From assembly GCA_963738835.1 (NCBI GenBank), contig CAVTYH010000009.1, positions 372,001 to 436,000 on the forward strand: a stretch of 64,000 bases of DNA. Reading direction: 5' to 3'. Made by a program: the position numbers and the translations under genes. Source of the stretch: CAVTYH01 sp963738835 (GTDB taxonomy: Bacteria > Planctomycetota > Planctomycetia > Pirellulales > JADZDJ01). The notes under the pieces were generated by a model that saw only the letters and a program-made list of their open reading frames with translations, had not been told where the DNA came from and ran no database searches. Each line of letters starts with the position of its first letter. Position 1 is the stretch's first letter. Positions 36,773 to 49,200 of the stretch are shown here, in pieces.

Positions 36773-38737
36773 ATGCAATTCGAACGGCTTGGACCCTACA
36801 AAATCGGCAAGCGACTTGGCCGGGGCGGCATGGGGGCCGTGTTCGAGGCGGTCAATGTTGAGAGCGGGCAGCCAGCCGCCATCAAGGTGCTCAATCCGCA
36901 TCTGGCCGATGACGAAGGCTTCCGCGAGCGGTTCGAAATGGAAATCGACACGCTCAAAAAACTCAAGCACCCCAACATCGTGCGCATGTATGGCTACGGT
37001 GAACAAGAGGGGCACCTGTATTACGCCATGGAGTTGGTCGAGGGGCACAGCGTCGAAGAAGAATTGCAACAGGGTCGGCGATTCACCTGGCGCGAAGTGG
37101 TGCAACACGCCACCAAGCTGTGCAAAGCGCTGCGCCATGCCCACGATCACGGCGTGATTCACCGCGATATCAAACCGGCCAACTTGCTGCTTGCCGATTC
37201 GGATGGGGATATCAAGCTAACCGATTTCGGCATTGCTCGGTTATTCGGCAACAATCGACTGACTATGGAAGGCGGGTTAGTCGGCACGGCAGAGTACATG
37301 TCGCCTGAACAGGCTGCCGGCGAGCGAGTAACGCCGCAAAGCGACATCTATAGTCTGGGCAGTGTGATGTTTGCGATGCTGGCTGGCCGGCCGCCGTTTC
37401 GCAGCGGCTCGTTGCCCGACATGCTGCACAAGCAGCGTCATGAGCCGCGCCGCCACTGTCACGATTCGTGACCGGCGTGCCACCCGAACTTGAAGAACTC
37501 ATTGCTCGGCTGTTGTCGAAAGAGCCGCTGGCCCGCGCACCAAATGCGTTAGTTTTGAGCCGACAGTTAGCCTCCATGGAGCATGGACTTTCGATCGTCC
37601 GTCAGCGGCCCGCCGAAAATGGAAGCAGCGGCGAAGGGGGAGTGACGCTGTCGCCGGAGCGCACCGTGAGCGAACACAATGAGCCCGACAGCATGCACAG
37701 TTCTCCCCAGCGCGCGGAGCCATTCCCGCCGGCGTCTTACGATCCGAATGCCCCGACGTTGGTGGCGCCCAGCGCGTCGGTGGTTGCCGCGCCTGTACCG
37801 GCGAGTCCGGCCAATCCCGCCACGGCGTTTAGCGTTGCAGCACCGCCCGGAGCGGTGGTCGCGCCCAAGTCAGATCGCACCGCAACTGACAAGCCACCGA
37901 TCGTCTTGCCACTGGAACGCATAGAGGCACCGCTTGCTGCGCCGATCGTTGATCCGAAAGCGACCGTCGTGCAAAGCCGCTTCACCACGGTCGAGGAGGA
38001 CGAGCGGCGGCGCGAGGAGAGGGAACGCGAAACGGAAGGCAGCCCTGCGGTCATTCAAATCGTGCTGTTGGCTTTGAGCCTGGCAATGATTGCGGGCTTG
38101 CTGTGGTATTTCATGCGGCCGCCGTCGGCAGAAACATTGTTTGTGCGAATTGAAGCAGCGGTGAATGATAGTGATGCATCGTCGATCTTGTCGGCGGAAG
38201 ACGACGTGCAAAGCTTTTTGGAGCGATTTCCCGACGACCAGCACGCTGCGGCAGTAAAACGGTACAAGGACGAAATCAGCCTGCAACGGCTCGAACGGCG
38301 ATTTCCGGCTGCGGGCACACGGATTGGCGAACGACGATTCGCTTTTGCCCGTGGAGCGCGACTATATGGAAGCGATGAATTATTTGCCCCTCGATCCGCA
38401 GCGGACGATTGACCGGCTTCAGGCGCTAATGGAATTGTACGGTACCGCACACGATCGGGATGATCGCACCGTAGAATGTGTTGAACTGGCCAAACGCGAG
38501 CTAAAGCAGCTAAGACAACAAGTGGCGAAGACTGTACCGCAATATCTCCAGCTCATCAGCCTGAACATGCGTAAGGCCGACCAATTACGGACCACTTTGC
38601 CGCAACAGGCCCGCTCGATTTGGCAGAGCATTGTTACCTTGTACGGCGACAAACCATGGGCAGCGGAACAGGTGGCGAAGGCAAAAGCCGCGCTGGCGGC
38701 GGGCGATAAAACAGAAACCGCCGATGGACGCAAATGA
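36773..38737 (+). CDS. transmembrane Ser/Thr protein kinase (two frame breaks)
   Basis: About 655 residues across breaks. The Hanks kinase domain shows GRGGMGAVFEA (P-loop), A-A-I-K-V-L (Lys), VIHRDIKPANLLL (catalytic loop), LTDFGIARL (DFG) and GTAEYMSPEQ. A Pro/Ala-rich juxtamembrane region with T-L-V-A-P and T-V-V-Q-S-R motifs follows, then one membrane helix (I-V-L-L-A-L-S-L-A-M-I-A-G-L-L-W-Y) and an extracytoplasmic helical domain of about 200 residues. Breaks: near 37455 one base is missing (CCGCGCCGCC), near 38307 one is extra (GATTTCCGG). The stop overlaps the hemB start in ATGA, so the two are coupled. Confidence 0.88.
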
Positions 38738-39731
38738 CCCAGAACTTTCCCGCAACCCGAATGCGCCGTTTGCGTTACCATCCGCTGGTTCGCGAATTGG
38801 TGCGCGAAGTTCGCTTGGTGCCGGCAAATTTTGTGCTGCCGTTGTTTGTGCGTGCCGGACGGAATATCAGGCAGGAAATCGGCTCAATGCCGGGGCATTT
38901 TCAATGGTCGCCCGATCGGTTGGGGGAAGAAATTCACGCCATTGCCGATCTTGGCTTAGGCGGCGTATTGCTGTTCGGCATTCCGGACAAAAAAGATTCG
39001 CTGGGCAGCGATTCGTACAGCGATGCCGGCATCGTGCAGCAAGGCATTCGCGCCGTGAAACAGGCTGCGCCGAATTTGCTCGTGATGACTGACGTATGTT
39101 TCTGCGAGTACACCGATCACGGCCACTGCGGCGTGCTCAACGAAAAGACGGGCCGGATGGATGTCGATAACGATGCCACGCTGGAATTGCTCGCCAAGCA
39201 AGCGGTGAGCCATGCGAAAGCCGGCGCCGACATCGTCGCCCCCAGCGGCATGATGGACGGCATGATCGGCGCGATTCGCCGCGGACTCGATCAGACCGGC
39301 TTCACGCATCTGCCGATCATGAGTTACGCCGCCAAATACGCCAGTGCGTTTTACGGCCCGTTCCGTGACGCGGCCGAAAGTGCGCCGGCAAGCCGGCGAT
39401 CGACGCGGATATCAGATGGACCCCGCTCCGTCGGTCGGCCAGGCACTGCGGGAAGTGGAATTCGATTTGGCCGAAGGGGCCGACATCGTGATGGTCAAGC
39501 CGGCACTGGCGTATCTGGACGTGATTTCCGCCGTGCGCGACCGAGTTCCCCGGCGTGCCGCTGGCCGCTTACAATGTCTCCGGCGAATACAGCATGGTCA
39601 AAGCGGCCGCTGAAGGCGGCTGGTTGGATGAGAAAGCGGTTGCATTGGAAATGCTGACGGCCATTCGCCGCGCGGGATCGCAGATCATCATCACTTATTG
39701 GGCAAAGGAAACAGTGGGTTGGTTGAAATGA
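38734..39731 (+). CDS. hemB: delta-aminolevulinic acid dehydratase (two frame breaks)
   Basis: About 331 residues across breaks. It joins two 5-aminolevulinate molecules into porphobilinogen in haem synthesis. Motifs: R-M-R-R-L-R-Y-H-P-L, VCFCEYTDHGHCG, D-I-V-A-P-S-G-M-M-D-G, M-S-Y-A-A-K-Y-A-S-A-F-Y-G-P-F-R-D-A (active Lys), and I-V-M-V-K-P-A-L-A-Y-L-D (second Lys), ending Y-W-A-K-E-T-V-G-W-L. Breaks lie near 39392 (extra base in AAGCCGGCGAT) and near 39546 (extra base in CGAGTTCCCC). hemL follows after one small gene. Confidence 0.92.
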
Positions 39732-39761
39732 TTGTTGATTGCGCATTTGCCGATTTTGGTC

Positions 39762-40082
39762 ATGGACTCAGCTGACATTCATGTGAAGCGATTCGACGGA
39801 TTTGCAGCTTTGGCTTTCTGCCTTGCGCTGTTCATTATGGTGCTGCCAACTGAGGCAGACCTTCTGTTCTCACTATTCCAGTCGAAACAGTACGCCCTCG
39901 GTGGGTTGCTGGAAATCTTCTGTCTTACGATTGTGCTTCTACTTTTTTTAATCTCGTGGTGTCGCCACGCATGCCAGCGAGAGAATTGGAGAGGACGAGG
40001 TTGTTTGATTGGAGCCGGTGTGATTCTGGCTCTTCATTTATTTTTTGGGGTTGCGGGTTTTGTCAGCGTGTTGTTTCGATAG
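39762..40082 (+). CDS. small membrane protein between hemB and hemL
   Basis: 106 residues from the ATG at 39762 (M-D-S-A-D-I-H-V-K-R-F-D-G). Three hydrophobic segments (about 15-31, 44-66 and 83-102) predict membrane helices; the loop C-R-H-A-C-Q-R lies between the last two. No family recognised. It sits between two haem genes on the same strand, which may be only positional. Confidence 0.5.
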   Translation: MDSADIHVKRFDGFAALAFCLALFIMVLPTEADLLFSLFQSKQYALGGLLEIFCLTIVLLLFLISWCRHACQRENWRGRGCLIGAGVILALHLFFGVAGFVSVLFR

Positions 40083-40095
40083 AATGCTTTTCTCC

Positions 40096-41461
40096 ATGAC
40101 ACGCGCAAACAGCCAGTCCGCCTTTGAACGAGCCAAACGCTTGATGCCTGGCGGCGTGAATAGTCCAGCTCGCGCATTCGGCGGCGTCGGCGATGAGCCG
40201 ATTTTTTTTGAGCGAGGTGAAGGGGCGTATCTGTTCGATATCGACGGCAATCGCTACATCGACTTCGTCGGCTCTTGGGGCCCGATGATTCTCGGCCACG
40301 CCCATCCGAAAATAACCGCAGCATTGCAAGCCGCTATCGGCCGCGGCACCAGTTTCGGCGCACCGACTGAAGCGGAAAGCGAACTTTGCGAACTGATTAT
40401 CAAAGCCGTCCCCAGCGTTGAAAAAGTGCGGCTGGTAAATTCCGGCACCGAAGCGACGATGAGCGCCATCCGGCTGGCCCGTGGGTTCACCGGCCGCGAT
40501 GTCATCATCAAATTCGCCGGCAATTACCACGGGCATGTCGACAGTTTGCTGGTCGCGGCAGGCAGTTCGGCGGCGACCCTGGGCGTGCCAAACTCTCCCG
40601 GCGTGACCACTGGCACGGCGAGGGACACGCTGGTGCTTCAATACAACGATGTCGGCGGATTGGAAGCGGCGTTTCGCGAACACGGGCCGAAAATCGCCGC
40701 GGTCATTTTCGAGCCGATTGTCGGCAACATGGGCGTTGTCGTGCCGACCGAAGCGTTTCGGACGGCGCTCAGAATACTCACTGAAAGGCACGGCGGACTT
40801 CTGATATTCGACGAAGTGATGACCGGCTTCCGCGTGGCCTACGGCGGGGCGCAATCGCTGTTTGGAATGAAACCCGATTTGACGACACTGGGTAAAATCG
40901 TCGGCGGCGGATTGCCGGTCGGTGCATACGGTGGCCGGGCCGACATCATGGATCATGTGCTGCCGGTCGGCAAAGTTTTTCAGGCCGGTACGCTCAGCGG
41001 CAACCCACTGGCCACCGCCGCCGGCATTGCCACTGTTGAAAGTGCTGCGCGACGAAAATCCGTATCCAAGATTGGAGCAGCTTTCCGCTCGCCTGGCAAA
41101 AGGATTGGACGCCCCCGCTCCCGCCGCTGCCGTGCCGCACACGGTGGCCCGGGTCGGCAGCATGCTGACGCTGTTCTTCAGCGGCGAACCGGTTAACGAT
41201 TGGCCGACTGCCAGCCGCTGCGATACAAAACGCTTTGCCCAGTATTTTTGGAACCTGATCGACCGCGGCGTTTATATGCCGTGCAGCCAGTATGAAGCGC
41301 TGTTTGTGTCAGCAGCACATACTGAAGCCGATATTGATGCGACGATTGCGGCCGTGAAAGAGGCGCATCCGATAAAGCGAGCCCTGGCCAACCCAAGATG
41401 CCATCGCCAACTTTATGAAGACGACCGTGGCTTCGGCGGCGGAATTTCTTCAGTGCGTTGA
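40096..41461 (+). CDS. hemL: glutamate-1-semialdehyde 2,1-aminomutase (one frame break)
   Basis: About 455 residues across one break. It converts glutamate-1-semialdehyde to 5-aminolevulinate with PLP. Motifs: A-F-E-R-A-K-R-L-M-P-G-G-V-N-S-P-A-R-A-F, V-N-S-G-T-E-A-T-M-S-A-I-R-L-A-R, F-D-E-V-M-T-G-F-R-V and T-L-G-K-I-V-G-G-G-L-P-V-G-A (PLP Lys). A break lies near 41036, where ACTGTTGAAAG has one extra base before L-K-V-L-R-D-E. The ATG at 40084 is possible, but 40096 (M-T-R-A-N-S) matches the family. The last 25 residues are longer than usual. Confidence 0.93.
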
Positions 41462-41517
41462 GTCGGCGGTGGCTGCGGCTGCGGTTTTGGCGGTGGATCA
41501 TCGGTTGCAGCTGGAGG

Positions 41518-44479
41518 CTAAGGTTGCGATTTGCTCGACTGTTGATTCGACGGATTCGTCGGACGATTTTGAGTATTGTTGTTATTTGCGGGAGTGTTCG
41601 GCAGTTTTGCGATGCTGGTATTATCCGCGTGGGCCATGTCGATGTCGCCGTGTAGCGAGAGAATTCGCTGGTCGAGCGCGAGATCAGCATCCAATTGATG
41701 TAGCCAATCCAAAATCGGCGCACGATAGTCGGCTGGCGCGGGCTCAAACAAACCGTCCAAAAGGCGCATTCGCTCGGGCGGCAAGGCGGTGGAAACCCAA
41801 ATCGGAAATGTGCCGGGGCGCGAGTCGAGTTCATATTTGCCACTTAGCGGGCAAATCAATTTCGCGTCCGTCAGTTGCTCAGCAACTTTCAAGCAATCTT
41901 CCACCGGCACGCGCAGCTGTACTTCCAACTCGTGCAGGAACCGCACGTTGCCGATCGCAGCGTTCTTCGCCGACTTGTAGAACAGCCCGTTGATGGTCGA
42001 GGCCAACTTTGAAGCGCCTAGGTCGCCGACATGGAACCAGGCTTGAGCAGGTCGCGCGGCATCGACAAATCGCAGCTGCGGCGTGACGACTTCCAGCACG
42101 CGGCGATCTGTAGAGGCGGTAGTGTATTGTCCGGCACGACGCTGCCACAAGCCTGACGTTGAGCGACCATATCCAGCAGAATCCAGCGGCACATCGCCCA
42201 CACCCAGCCAGGCGAAGATCGCCGGCGTCGGATATGCCCCGAAATAAAACGGCGGAAGGAGAGACAACGGCGATAAGCCAGCACCACCTGCCGCAGCGCC
42301 GGCAGCACTTAGCAGCGTTCCACCCAGCGGACCATTCAAGATTGGCCCGCGTCCCGGTTGCAGTCCTGGCGGTACGGCCGTGGACCCACCCGCTGGTCCG
42401 TTAATTGCTTCGAGTTCAGCGTTTCGCAGTGCGCCGAATAGGCGGTAAACTCCCTGCGCTTTGGCCACTCCTTTCAAAGCCAAAAGATTGCCGCTCATGA
42501 TGGCTTCGCCGGAAATAACATCGCCCGGAATCGGCGCTAATCGTTGTTTGCTGATTGGGCCGAGCGCAGTGGCAATCGTGTCGTAGTTTTGTGCTGTCAG
42601 GGGAGTGAGTTGCACATCCAGGACGATTCGCTCTTGATCCGTCGTCGGACCCGACTGGCGATGAAATCCCGCCACGATTGGATCAAGCTGCGGCCATTTC
42701 GCTTGGAACCATGCCGTCAATTGTTCGTAACGCTTGGTCTCGGAGGGGGTTAATTGATCAAACGCGACATCAGGAATTGGCGTGAATGAGTCGCGAGCAC
42801 CACGCAGTGAATCGACGAATTCACCACTATCGGTCAATTCAAGTCGGCTGCCATCGGGATGGGCGCCGAATCCCTGCGGCAGATAATCTCCTTTGATCAG
42901 GTCGTCCAGCGAATCGGCTTTGCGGCCTTCGGCTCGCGCCATGTACTGGGCGACCATCGCCATGTCGATTTCCGCCACAGAGCGCAATCGCCGCAACATT
43001 TCTGTTTGATACCGTGGTCCCGCTAATTGACGAAAGAAATCGCTCGACAGGTAAGCAAACACCGTGTAGTCGCGATTGACGGGCATTAGAGATCGCACAT
43101 AGCGAAATTCCGGCGATGCACCGAGCGATGTTTTGCCGCCGGCGGTCTCGAAAAATCGCTCCATCAGTTTCCGCGAATTCGTAACAAAATGAAAATCGCC
43201 GTCGACCGCATAAAAAGACCGCACTCGATTGTCAGGCGTCGAAAGGAACGACACCTTATGGCCGGCGATGTCGATTTTCTGATCGGTGCAGCCTGGTTCG
43301 CGCTGCTGGGTTTCCGTCTGCTGCCGCAGGAAATCGGAAGTAAGACCAAAGTTATTGCGCAGCGTGGAACAGCATGCCCATGGCTGCGCCTTCGCGGAAA
43401 AAGGTGTCGTCACCAATCATCGCCACATCGATGATTACGGCCGGCCCCAAGAGCGGCGAGAGGACCGATTGTTTGAGCGACAGTTGCCGCTCCATGCGCG
43501 GGGTGATGCCAAAATCCAAGCCGCGCTGATTAAACATGTTCATTAAATCGCCGGCCCAGCGATCGAGCGTGTCGTGAAACCAAAGATAATTGTTGAAATT
43601 GCCAAAGCGTACGTAAAAGCATTCGGCTGGTACGCGCTCGGCGATTGGCTCAACCGTGACTTTTCCGATGACTTCTGGCACATTGGTTGTGAAGTTTAGC
43701 GGCGGCGGAAGGGGCTGGTTAGCTATCTCGTTATCGTCGCCGCGCCGTGTAAGTACCTGAGTTTGCAATTCGCTGCGCAAACTGTCGGTGCTAAATAAAA
43801 GGCCGATTTGCCGATCGAGCTGCTGATCGCCGGTCTCAGCGCTGGGCAATTTTGGCTGTCCGCCGCTGGCCATGCCGAGCAAACTGTCGGCCAGCTGACG
43901 AATCGGCGGCGGCGGAATTTGACTAGCCGGCGGCAAACCGAGTCGCCGCGAAAACGTGGTGAGCAAGTAATTATCGACGAGCCCTGGATAATCGGCTGAC
44001 CGATCGATACGGTTCGTTTGCCGCGTGTACTTCACCCACCAATCGCCCAAGAGCTTGGCCTGGCCCACCGGATCTTTGCGGGGAGTCACGGTCGTTGCTA
44101 CCGCGGTGGGCGAATACAGTTGCAGTTCGAGCGGTCCGTCGCCCGTGAATAAAAAATAGACCGTGGCCGTTTGTGGACGGCCGAGAAATTCACGAGCCAC
44201 AGTTCGCAGGGGCTCAGCCTGAAACGCCTGAAACATCGCTCGGCCGTTTTTTTCGGTCAGCGTGAACATACTGTTGCCCAACAGCGCAGGGTTCACACCG
44301 GAAGGCAACTGCACGCTCCAGCGGCCGACCCCGTACGGTTCGCCGGCAATGGCTTCAACTTCTGGCTCCTGCGGGCGAAGCCGGCCTTTCAGCAATTGAG
44401 CATCCGCGACCGACGTGAAGATCATGGCAGAGGCAATCGCAAAAACCGCGGGCAAGCATTTAGAAATGCCACCGTGCAT
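41518..44479 (-). CDS. large secreted planctomycete protein of unknown function (one frame break)
   Basis: About 987 residues across one break near 43373 (CACGCTGCGCAATAA has one base too many, and the family-like frame reads L-R-N-N-F-G-L-T-S). The ATG at 44479 follows GGAGG by eight bases and opens a signal peptide ending S-V-A-D-A. No catalytic motif is recognised. Visible: E-P-Y-G-V-G-R-W-S-V-Q-L-P, Y-V-R-F-G-N-F-N-N-Y-L-W-F-H-D, F-H-F-V-T-N-S-R-K-L-M-E-R-F, and a Gly/Pro-rich low-complexity part near residue 750. The C-terminus is Asn/Gln/Ser-rich. A similar protein is likely in other planctomycetes; its role is unknown. Confidence 0.7.
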
Positions 44480-44711
44480 GATGAAGTCCTCCAAACTGCG
44501 ACCGACAATGTTGACGTGGCCTGCGAGTCTTAGCTTCCCAAACAGTCACAAGTGTATTCCCCTGGATCGAGGATGTCGCGGGGGCAGGGCGAGCGAAAAC
44601 GACGCCAAATTCTTACGGCGGGCAGACAAATACTCAACAATTACTACTATATGCCTCAGAAATCTTCTCGCTTTGATGACGATCTGTTGGAACGTAGCCG
44701 GGCAGAAGCAG

Positions 44712-45449
44712 TTACAACTGGCCGTTCAGGCGTGCTTCGTCGAGATGAAAATCAACCACTAGCGGCAAATGATCGCTAGCACATTTTGCCAAGACGGTAT
44801 GAACGACGCGAGCGTGGCGGACAAAGATGCTGCCGCGAAGGAAGGCTTTGTCGAGCGATCCCAGCGCCAGGTACGCAGGGAAAGAGCGAAAGCGGGAAAT
44901 CGGTGTCGTCACCTGCCGGAAGCCATGGATTCGCAAATGCTCACGATGCAATCTGTTTCGCCAATCGTTGTAGTCACCAACAATGAGCGTGGCTAGTTCA
45001 CTCGACTCGCGAAACAAGTGATGGTTCAGCAAGTGTTCAACCTGCCAACGCCGCTCTGTTTCAGCCAATCCCAAGTGCCAATTGACCAGGTGCAGCGGTC
45101 CTTCGGGCGTTTCGACAACCGCCAATTGCGCACCGCGTGGCTTCTTGGAATTCAGCCGCAGCGAAATCTGGTGTTTCACGGCTAACGGCCAGCGCGACAA
45201 AATCAGATTGCCGTAAGCGCCCGACTTTAGTTGCACGTTCGGCTGGAATAAAAGTGCCGCGGCTTTGAAATACTCAGCCAGCAACTGCGGCTGGTCGTGA
45301 TAGTGCGACCGCTGCGAATGACGGGCAACTTCTTGCAGGCAGAGAATATCGGGATTCTCTGCCTCGATGACGTCGATGATGCGCTCGATCCGGCAACGCC
45401 GATCACGCCCGCCGATGCCTTTGTGAATGTTGTAACTCAGAAGACGCAT
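44712..45449 (-). CDS. endonuclease/exonuclease/phosphatase family protein
   Basis: 245 residues. The EEP fold signature is present: L-S-Y-N-I-H-K-G-I-G-G, D-I-L-C-L-Q-E-V (metal Glu), N-W-H-L-G-L-A-E-T-E-R, I-V-G-D-Y-N-D-W (Asp/Asn) and A-S-D-H-L-P-L-V-V-D-F (catalytic Asp-His). These are Mg-dependent phosphoesterases acting on nucleic acids, inositol phosphates or lipids; the substrate here cannot be told. It has no signal peptide. Alone in its orientation group except for the YhcH-like gene upstream. Confidence 0.87.
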   Translation of the reverse strand: MRLLSYNIHKGIGGRDRRCRIERIIDVIEAENPDILCLQEVARHSQRSHYHDQPQLLAEYFKAAALLFQPNVQLKSGAYGNLILSRWPLAVKHQISLRLNSKKPRGAQLAVVETPEGPLHLVNWHLGLAETERRWQVEHLLNHHLFRESSELATLIVGDYNDWRNRLHREHLRIHGFRQVTTPISRFRSFPAYLALGSLDKAFLRGSIFVRHARVVHTVLAKCASDHLPLVVDFHLDEARLNGQL

Positions 45450-45537
45450 AACAAAGGAGTCAGGGGCCGGGAGTCGGGGGTCAGAAGGCAGGGATCAAAG
45501 AAATTGATGCCTGACTCTCGATTCCTGACATCGAGGT

Positions 45538-46002
45538 TTACCAATTTACCGCCACCTTCACAACTGCTTTCCGCACGTCGCCTTCACCGGCCAGCGGCGC
45601 ATGGGCATCACTGGGAAAAAACACAACGAAGTGGCCCGGCGGCAGCGGGAACCACAGCTCCGGCTGGTCGTCGAAATAAATGATATCCTTCGCATCGTTA
45701 AACAGGCCCACGGCTTTTGCGCACGCCGCCGTCGGGCGCCAACCGAACTGTTCGGCCACCATGTTTTTGTCCGGTATTACAAATTGTACATCAATGTACT
45801 TCCGATGTGCTTCCAGCCGGGCTCCCCCCTGCCCTTTTCCAGTGACATTTTCGACAATCAAAATGAGCGCATCGCCCATGACTTCGTGCCGGCCGGGTTT
45901 GATTTCGTCAAACGGCGTACTGCGCAACAGATCGAAGGCTGCATCGAAACCCGGATGCAGACGGCAGTATTGCGGGGCTTCTTCCAAGCGATCCAAAATC
46001 AT
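45538..46002 (-). CDS. YhcH/YjgK/YiaL family protein (DUF386)
   Basis: About 154 residues. G-R-H-E-V-M-G-D-A-L, L-E-A-H-R-K-Y-I-D-V-Q-F-V, G-L-F-N-D-A-K-D-I and F-V-V-F-F-P-S-D-A-H-A-P are the conserved pieces of this cupin-like family, which includes sialic-acid and sugar-processing proteins. I chose the ATG at 46002 (M-I-L-D-R-L). The metal-binding His/Glu residues of the cupin core are retained. A sugar-related role is only suggested by the family. Confidence 0.85.
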   Translation of the reverse strand: MILDRLEEAPQYCRLHPGFDAAFDLLRSTPFDEIKPGRHEVMGDALILIVENVTGKGQGGARLEAHRKYIDVQFVIPDKNMVAEQFGWRPTAACAKAVGLFNDAKDIIYFDDQPELWFPLPPGHFVVFFPSDAHAPLAGEGDVRKAVVKVAVNW

Positions 46003-46289
46003 GGGGCGCTCCTCCGTTGTCCTGGCAGATGTCGCATTAGCTTGTGGAAGCAATTTCCAGCGAACTTATCACCAGCGGCGCGATCTGCCAACCGTCATCT
46101 TTGCGACCAAGCGTAAATGCGTGCCTGGTTGCAAGTGCCGTGGGGCTGGCATCAAATCGGGGCTAGTGTAACATAGCGTGAAGCGCCATCGAGCAATGGA
46201 CTGCAGATGGTTCAACGTGATTTGCATACACGCCAATATTGCCTGCCAAGTCGGTTGTTCGCCCCAAGGAGCCCACGCAAAGACCCTCC

Positions 46290-49200
46290 ATGAAACCGAT
46301 CCGCAAGCTGTTGGTTGCTAACCGCAGCGAAATCGCCATCCGCGTGTTTCGTTCGGCGCACGAGTTGGGCATTCGTACCGTCGCCATTTATTCGCACGAG
46401 GATCGTTACGCTTTGCATCGGTTTAAGGCTGATGAAGCGTACCTGATTGGCAAAGCCGGGGAGCCAATTCGCTCGTATCTCGACATCGATTCGATTGTTG
46501 CTCTGGCGACGGCGCACGAAATCGATGCCATTCATCCGGGTTACGGTTTTTTGTCGGAAAACCCGGCGCTGAGGCAGGCTTGTGACGCGGCAGGAATCAC
46601 GTTTATCGGGCCGCGATCCGAGCTTTTGCAGCAGTTGGGCGATAAGACCGCGGCACGCGAAATTGCCGACAAAGCAAAAGTGCCGATTCTGGGCGGCAGC
46701 GCCAACGCGATTCGTAATCTCGAGGAAGCGAAGGAGGTGGCAGCTAACCTCGGCTACCCGGTGATTCTGAAGGCGGCACATGGCGGCGGCGGCCGCGGGA
46801 TGCGGGTTGTGAACAAGGCCGAAGAATTGTCGCAAAACCTCGACAGCGCACAGCGAGAGGCCGCAGCGGCATTCGGCAGCGGCGAAGTCTTCATCGAAAA
46901 ATACATCCGCTCTGCCCGGCATATTGAAGTGCAATTGCTGGCCGACTTGCACGGAAACTTGGTTCATCTGTTTGAACGCGATTGTTCCGTGCAGCGGCGT
47001 CATCAAAAGGTTGTGGAATTGGCGCCGGCGCCGAATCTGGATTCGCAATTGCGTAAAAACCTGTGCGTTGCGGCGTTGGCGATTGGTCACGCTGTTCGCT
47101 ATGAGAATGCCGGCACGGTGGAATTTCTGGTCGATGCTGACACAGGACAGCACTACTTCATCGAAGTCAATCCGCGCATCCAAGTAGAACATACCGTGAC
47201 CGAGGAGGTCACTGGCGTGGACATCGTCAAGTCCCAAATTCTGATCGCGCAGGGACAGAAATTGAGCGATCCGGAAATTGGATTGGCCAATCAGAACGAC
47301 GTACGAACCACGGGGTTTGCCATGCAATGCCGCGTGACCACGGAGGATCCAGAAAATCGGTTCGTGCCGGATTATGGTCGAATTCGCGCCTATCGATCGG
47401 CCGCCGGAATGGGAATTCGACTGGACGCCGGCACTGCATTTTCCGGTGCGGTCGTCACACCGTACTACGATTCTTTGCTCGTCAAAGTCACCGCACGCGG
47501 CAGCCGCTTTCAAGATGCCGCCGCCCGCATGGAACGCTGCCTGCAAGAGTTCCGCGTGCGAGGCGTGAAGACCAATATTCCGTTTTTGATTAATCTCGCC
47601 ACGCATCCAACGTTTCTCGCCGGTCAGTGTACGACGACGTTTATCGACAATACGCCAGAGCTGTTTCATATGCAGGTCCGGCGCGACCGGGCCACGAAGT
47701 TGTTGCAGTTTTTGAGCGAGACCATCGTCAACGGCAATCCGCTGGTGAAAGATCGCCCGAAGAGCACACGCCGGGAACCAGCGCCGGTGCCTGCGTTCGA
47801 TCGCATGCGAACACCACCTCCGGGCACACGCCAAAAACTGTTGCAGCTGGGGCCGGAGAAATTCAGCCAGTGGATTCGTGATCAAAAGCACTTGCTGATC
47901 ACAGATACTACGATGCGCAACGCGCATCAGTCACTGTTGGCCACACGGATGCGCACCCACGACTTGCTGCAAGTGGCTGAGGCGTATGCCCACCTGGTGC
48001 CGGAAATGTTTTCGCTGGAAATGTGGGGCGGCGCGACGTTTGACAGTTCGATGCGGTTTTTGAAGGAGTGCCCCTGGCAGCGGTTGGCCGACCTGCGCGA
48101 GCGGATTCCCAATATCTTGTTTCAGATGTTGCTCCGGGCTTCGAACGCGGTTGGTTACACGAACTATCCCGACAATGTGGTTGAGGCGTTTGTCAAGGAG
48201 AGCGTCGATACAGGAATGGACATCTTTCGCATTTTCGATCCGCTTAATTGGACCGAAAATATGCGTGTGGCGATGGATGCCGTGCATAAGTACGGAGGAA
48301 TTTGTGAAGCGGCCATTTGCTATACCGGCGACATTCTCAACCCCGATCGACCAAAGTACAGCCTGAAATATTATGTCGAGTTAGCGAAAGAACTCGAAAA
48401 GATGGGCGCACACATTCTGGCCATCAAAGACATGGCCGGGTTGTGCAAACCTTATGCGGCCGAACAGTTGGTGAAGAATCTGAAGCAAGAGATCGACATT
48501 CCGATTCATTTCCACACGCACGATACCAGCGGCGCATCTGCGGCCTCGGTTCTGAAAGCTAGCGAAGTCGGATTGGATATTGGCGACGCGGCATTGGCGC
48601 CAATGTCGGGCCTGACCTCGCAGCCGAATTTGAATTCAATTGTCGAAGCACTCCGACATACGCCGCGTGATACGGGACTCGATCCGGAGCGATTGCGCCA
48701 ATTGGCGCATTATTGGCAAGCGGTCCGCGAGTTCTACACACCGTTCGAGAGCGACATGAAGGCGCCGGATGCTGATTTGTATCTTCATGAAATGCCGGGC
48801 GGACAGTTCACGAATCTTTTGGAGCAGGCTCGCGCTTTAGGTTTGGCTTCCCGTTGGGATGAAGTGTGTCGGATGTATGCCGATGTGAATCAGTTGCTTG
48901 GCGACATTGTGAAAGTGACACCTACGTCGAAATCTGTTGGTGATTTACGCGCTGTTTCTGGTGACGAACAACCTCACCGTCGATGCCGTGCTCGATCCTT
49001 CACGTGATTTGGCATATCCAGAAAGCGTGATCGATCTGTTGGCTGGCCGCATGGGGCAACCGCCGGGCGGCTTCCCGCCGGAAGTGCAAAAGCGAATTCT
49101 GCGCAATGTCAAACCGGTACAGGGCCGGCCCGGTGAAACGTTGCCTCCGGCGGATTTCAAAGCAACCACCACGGCGGTGGAAAAGCTTCTGGGCCGCAAA

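Noticed and set aside
45785..45805. TGTACAT/ATGTACT palindrome as an operator
   Set aside because: It lies inside the YhcH-like coding sequence, over conserved residues (Y-I-D-V-Q).
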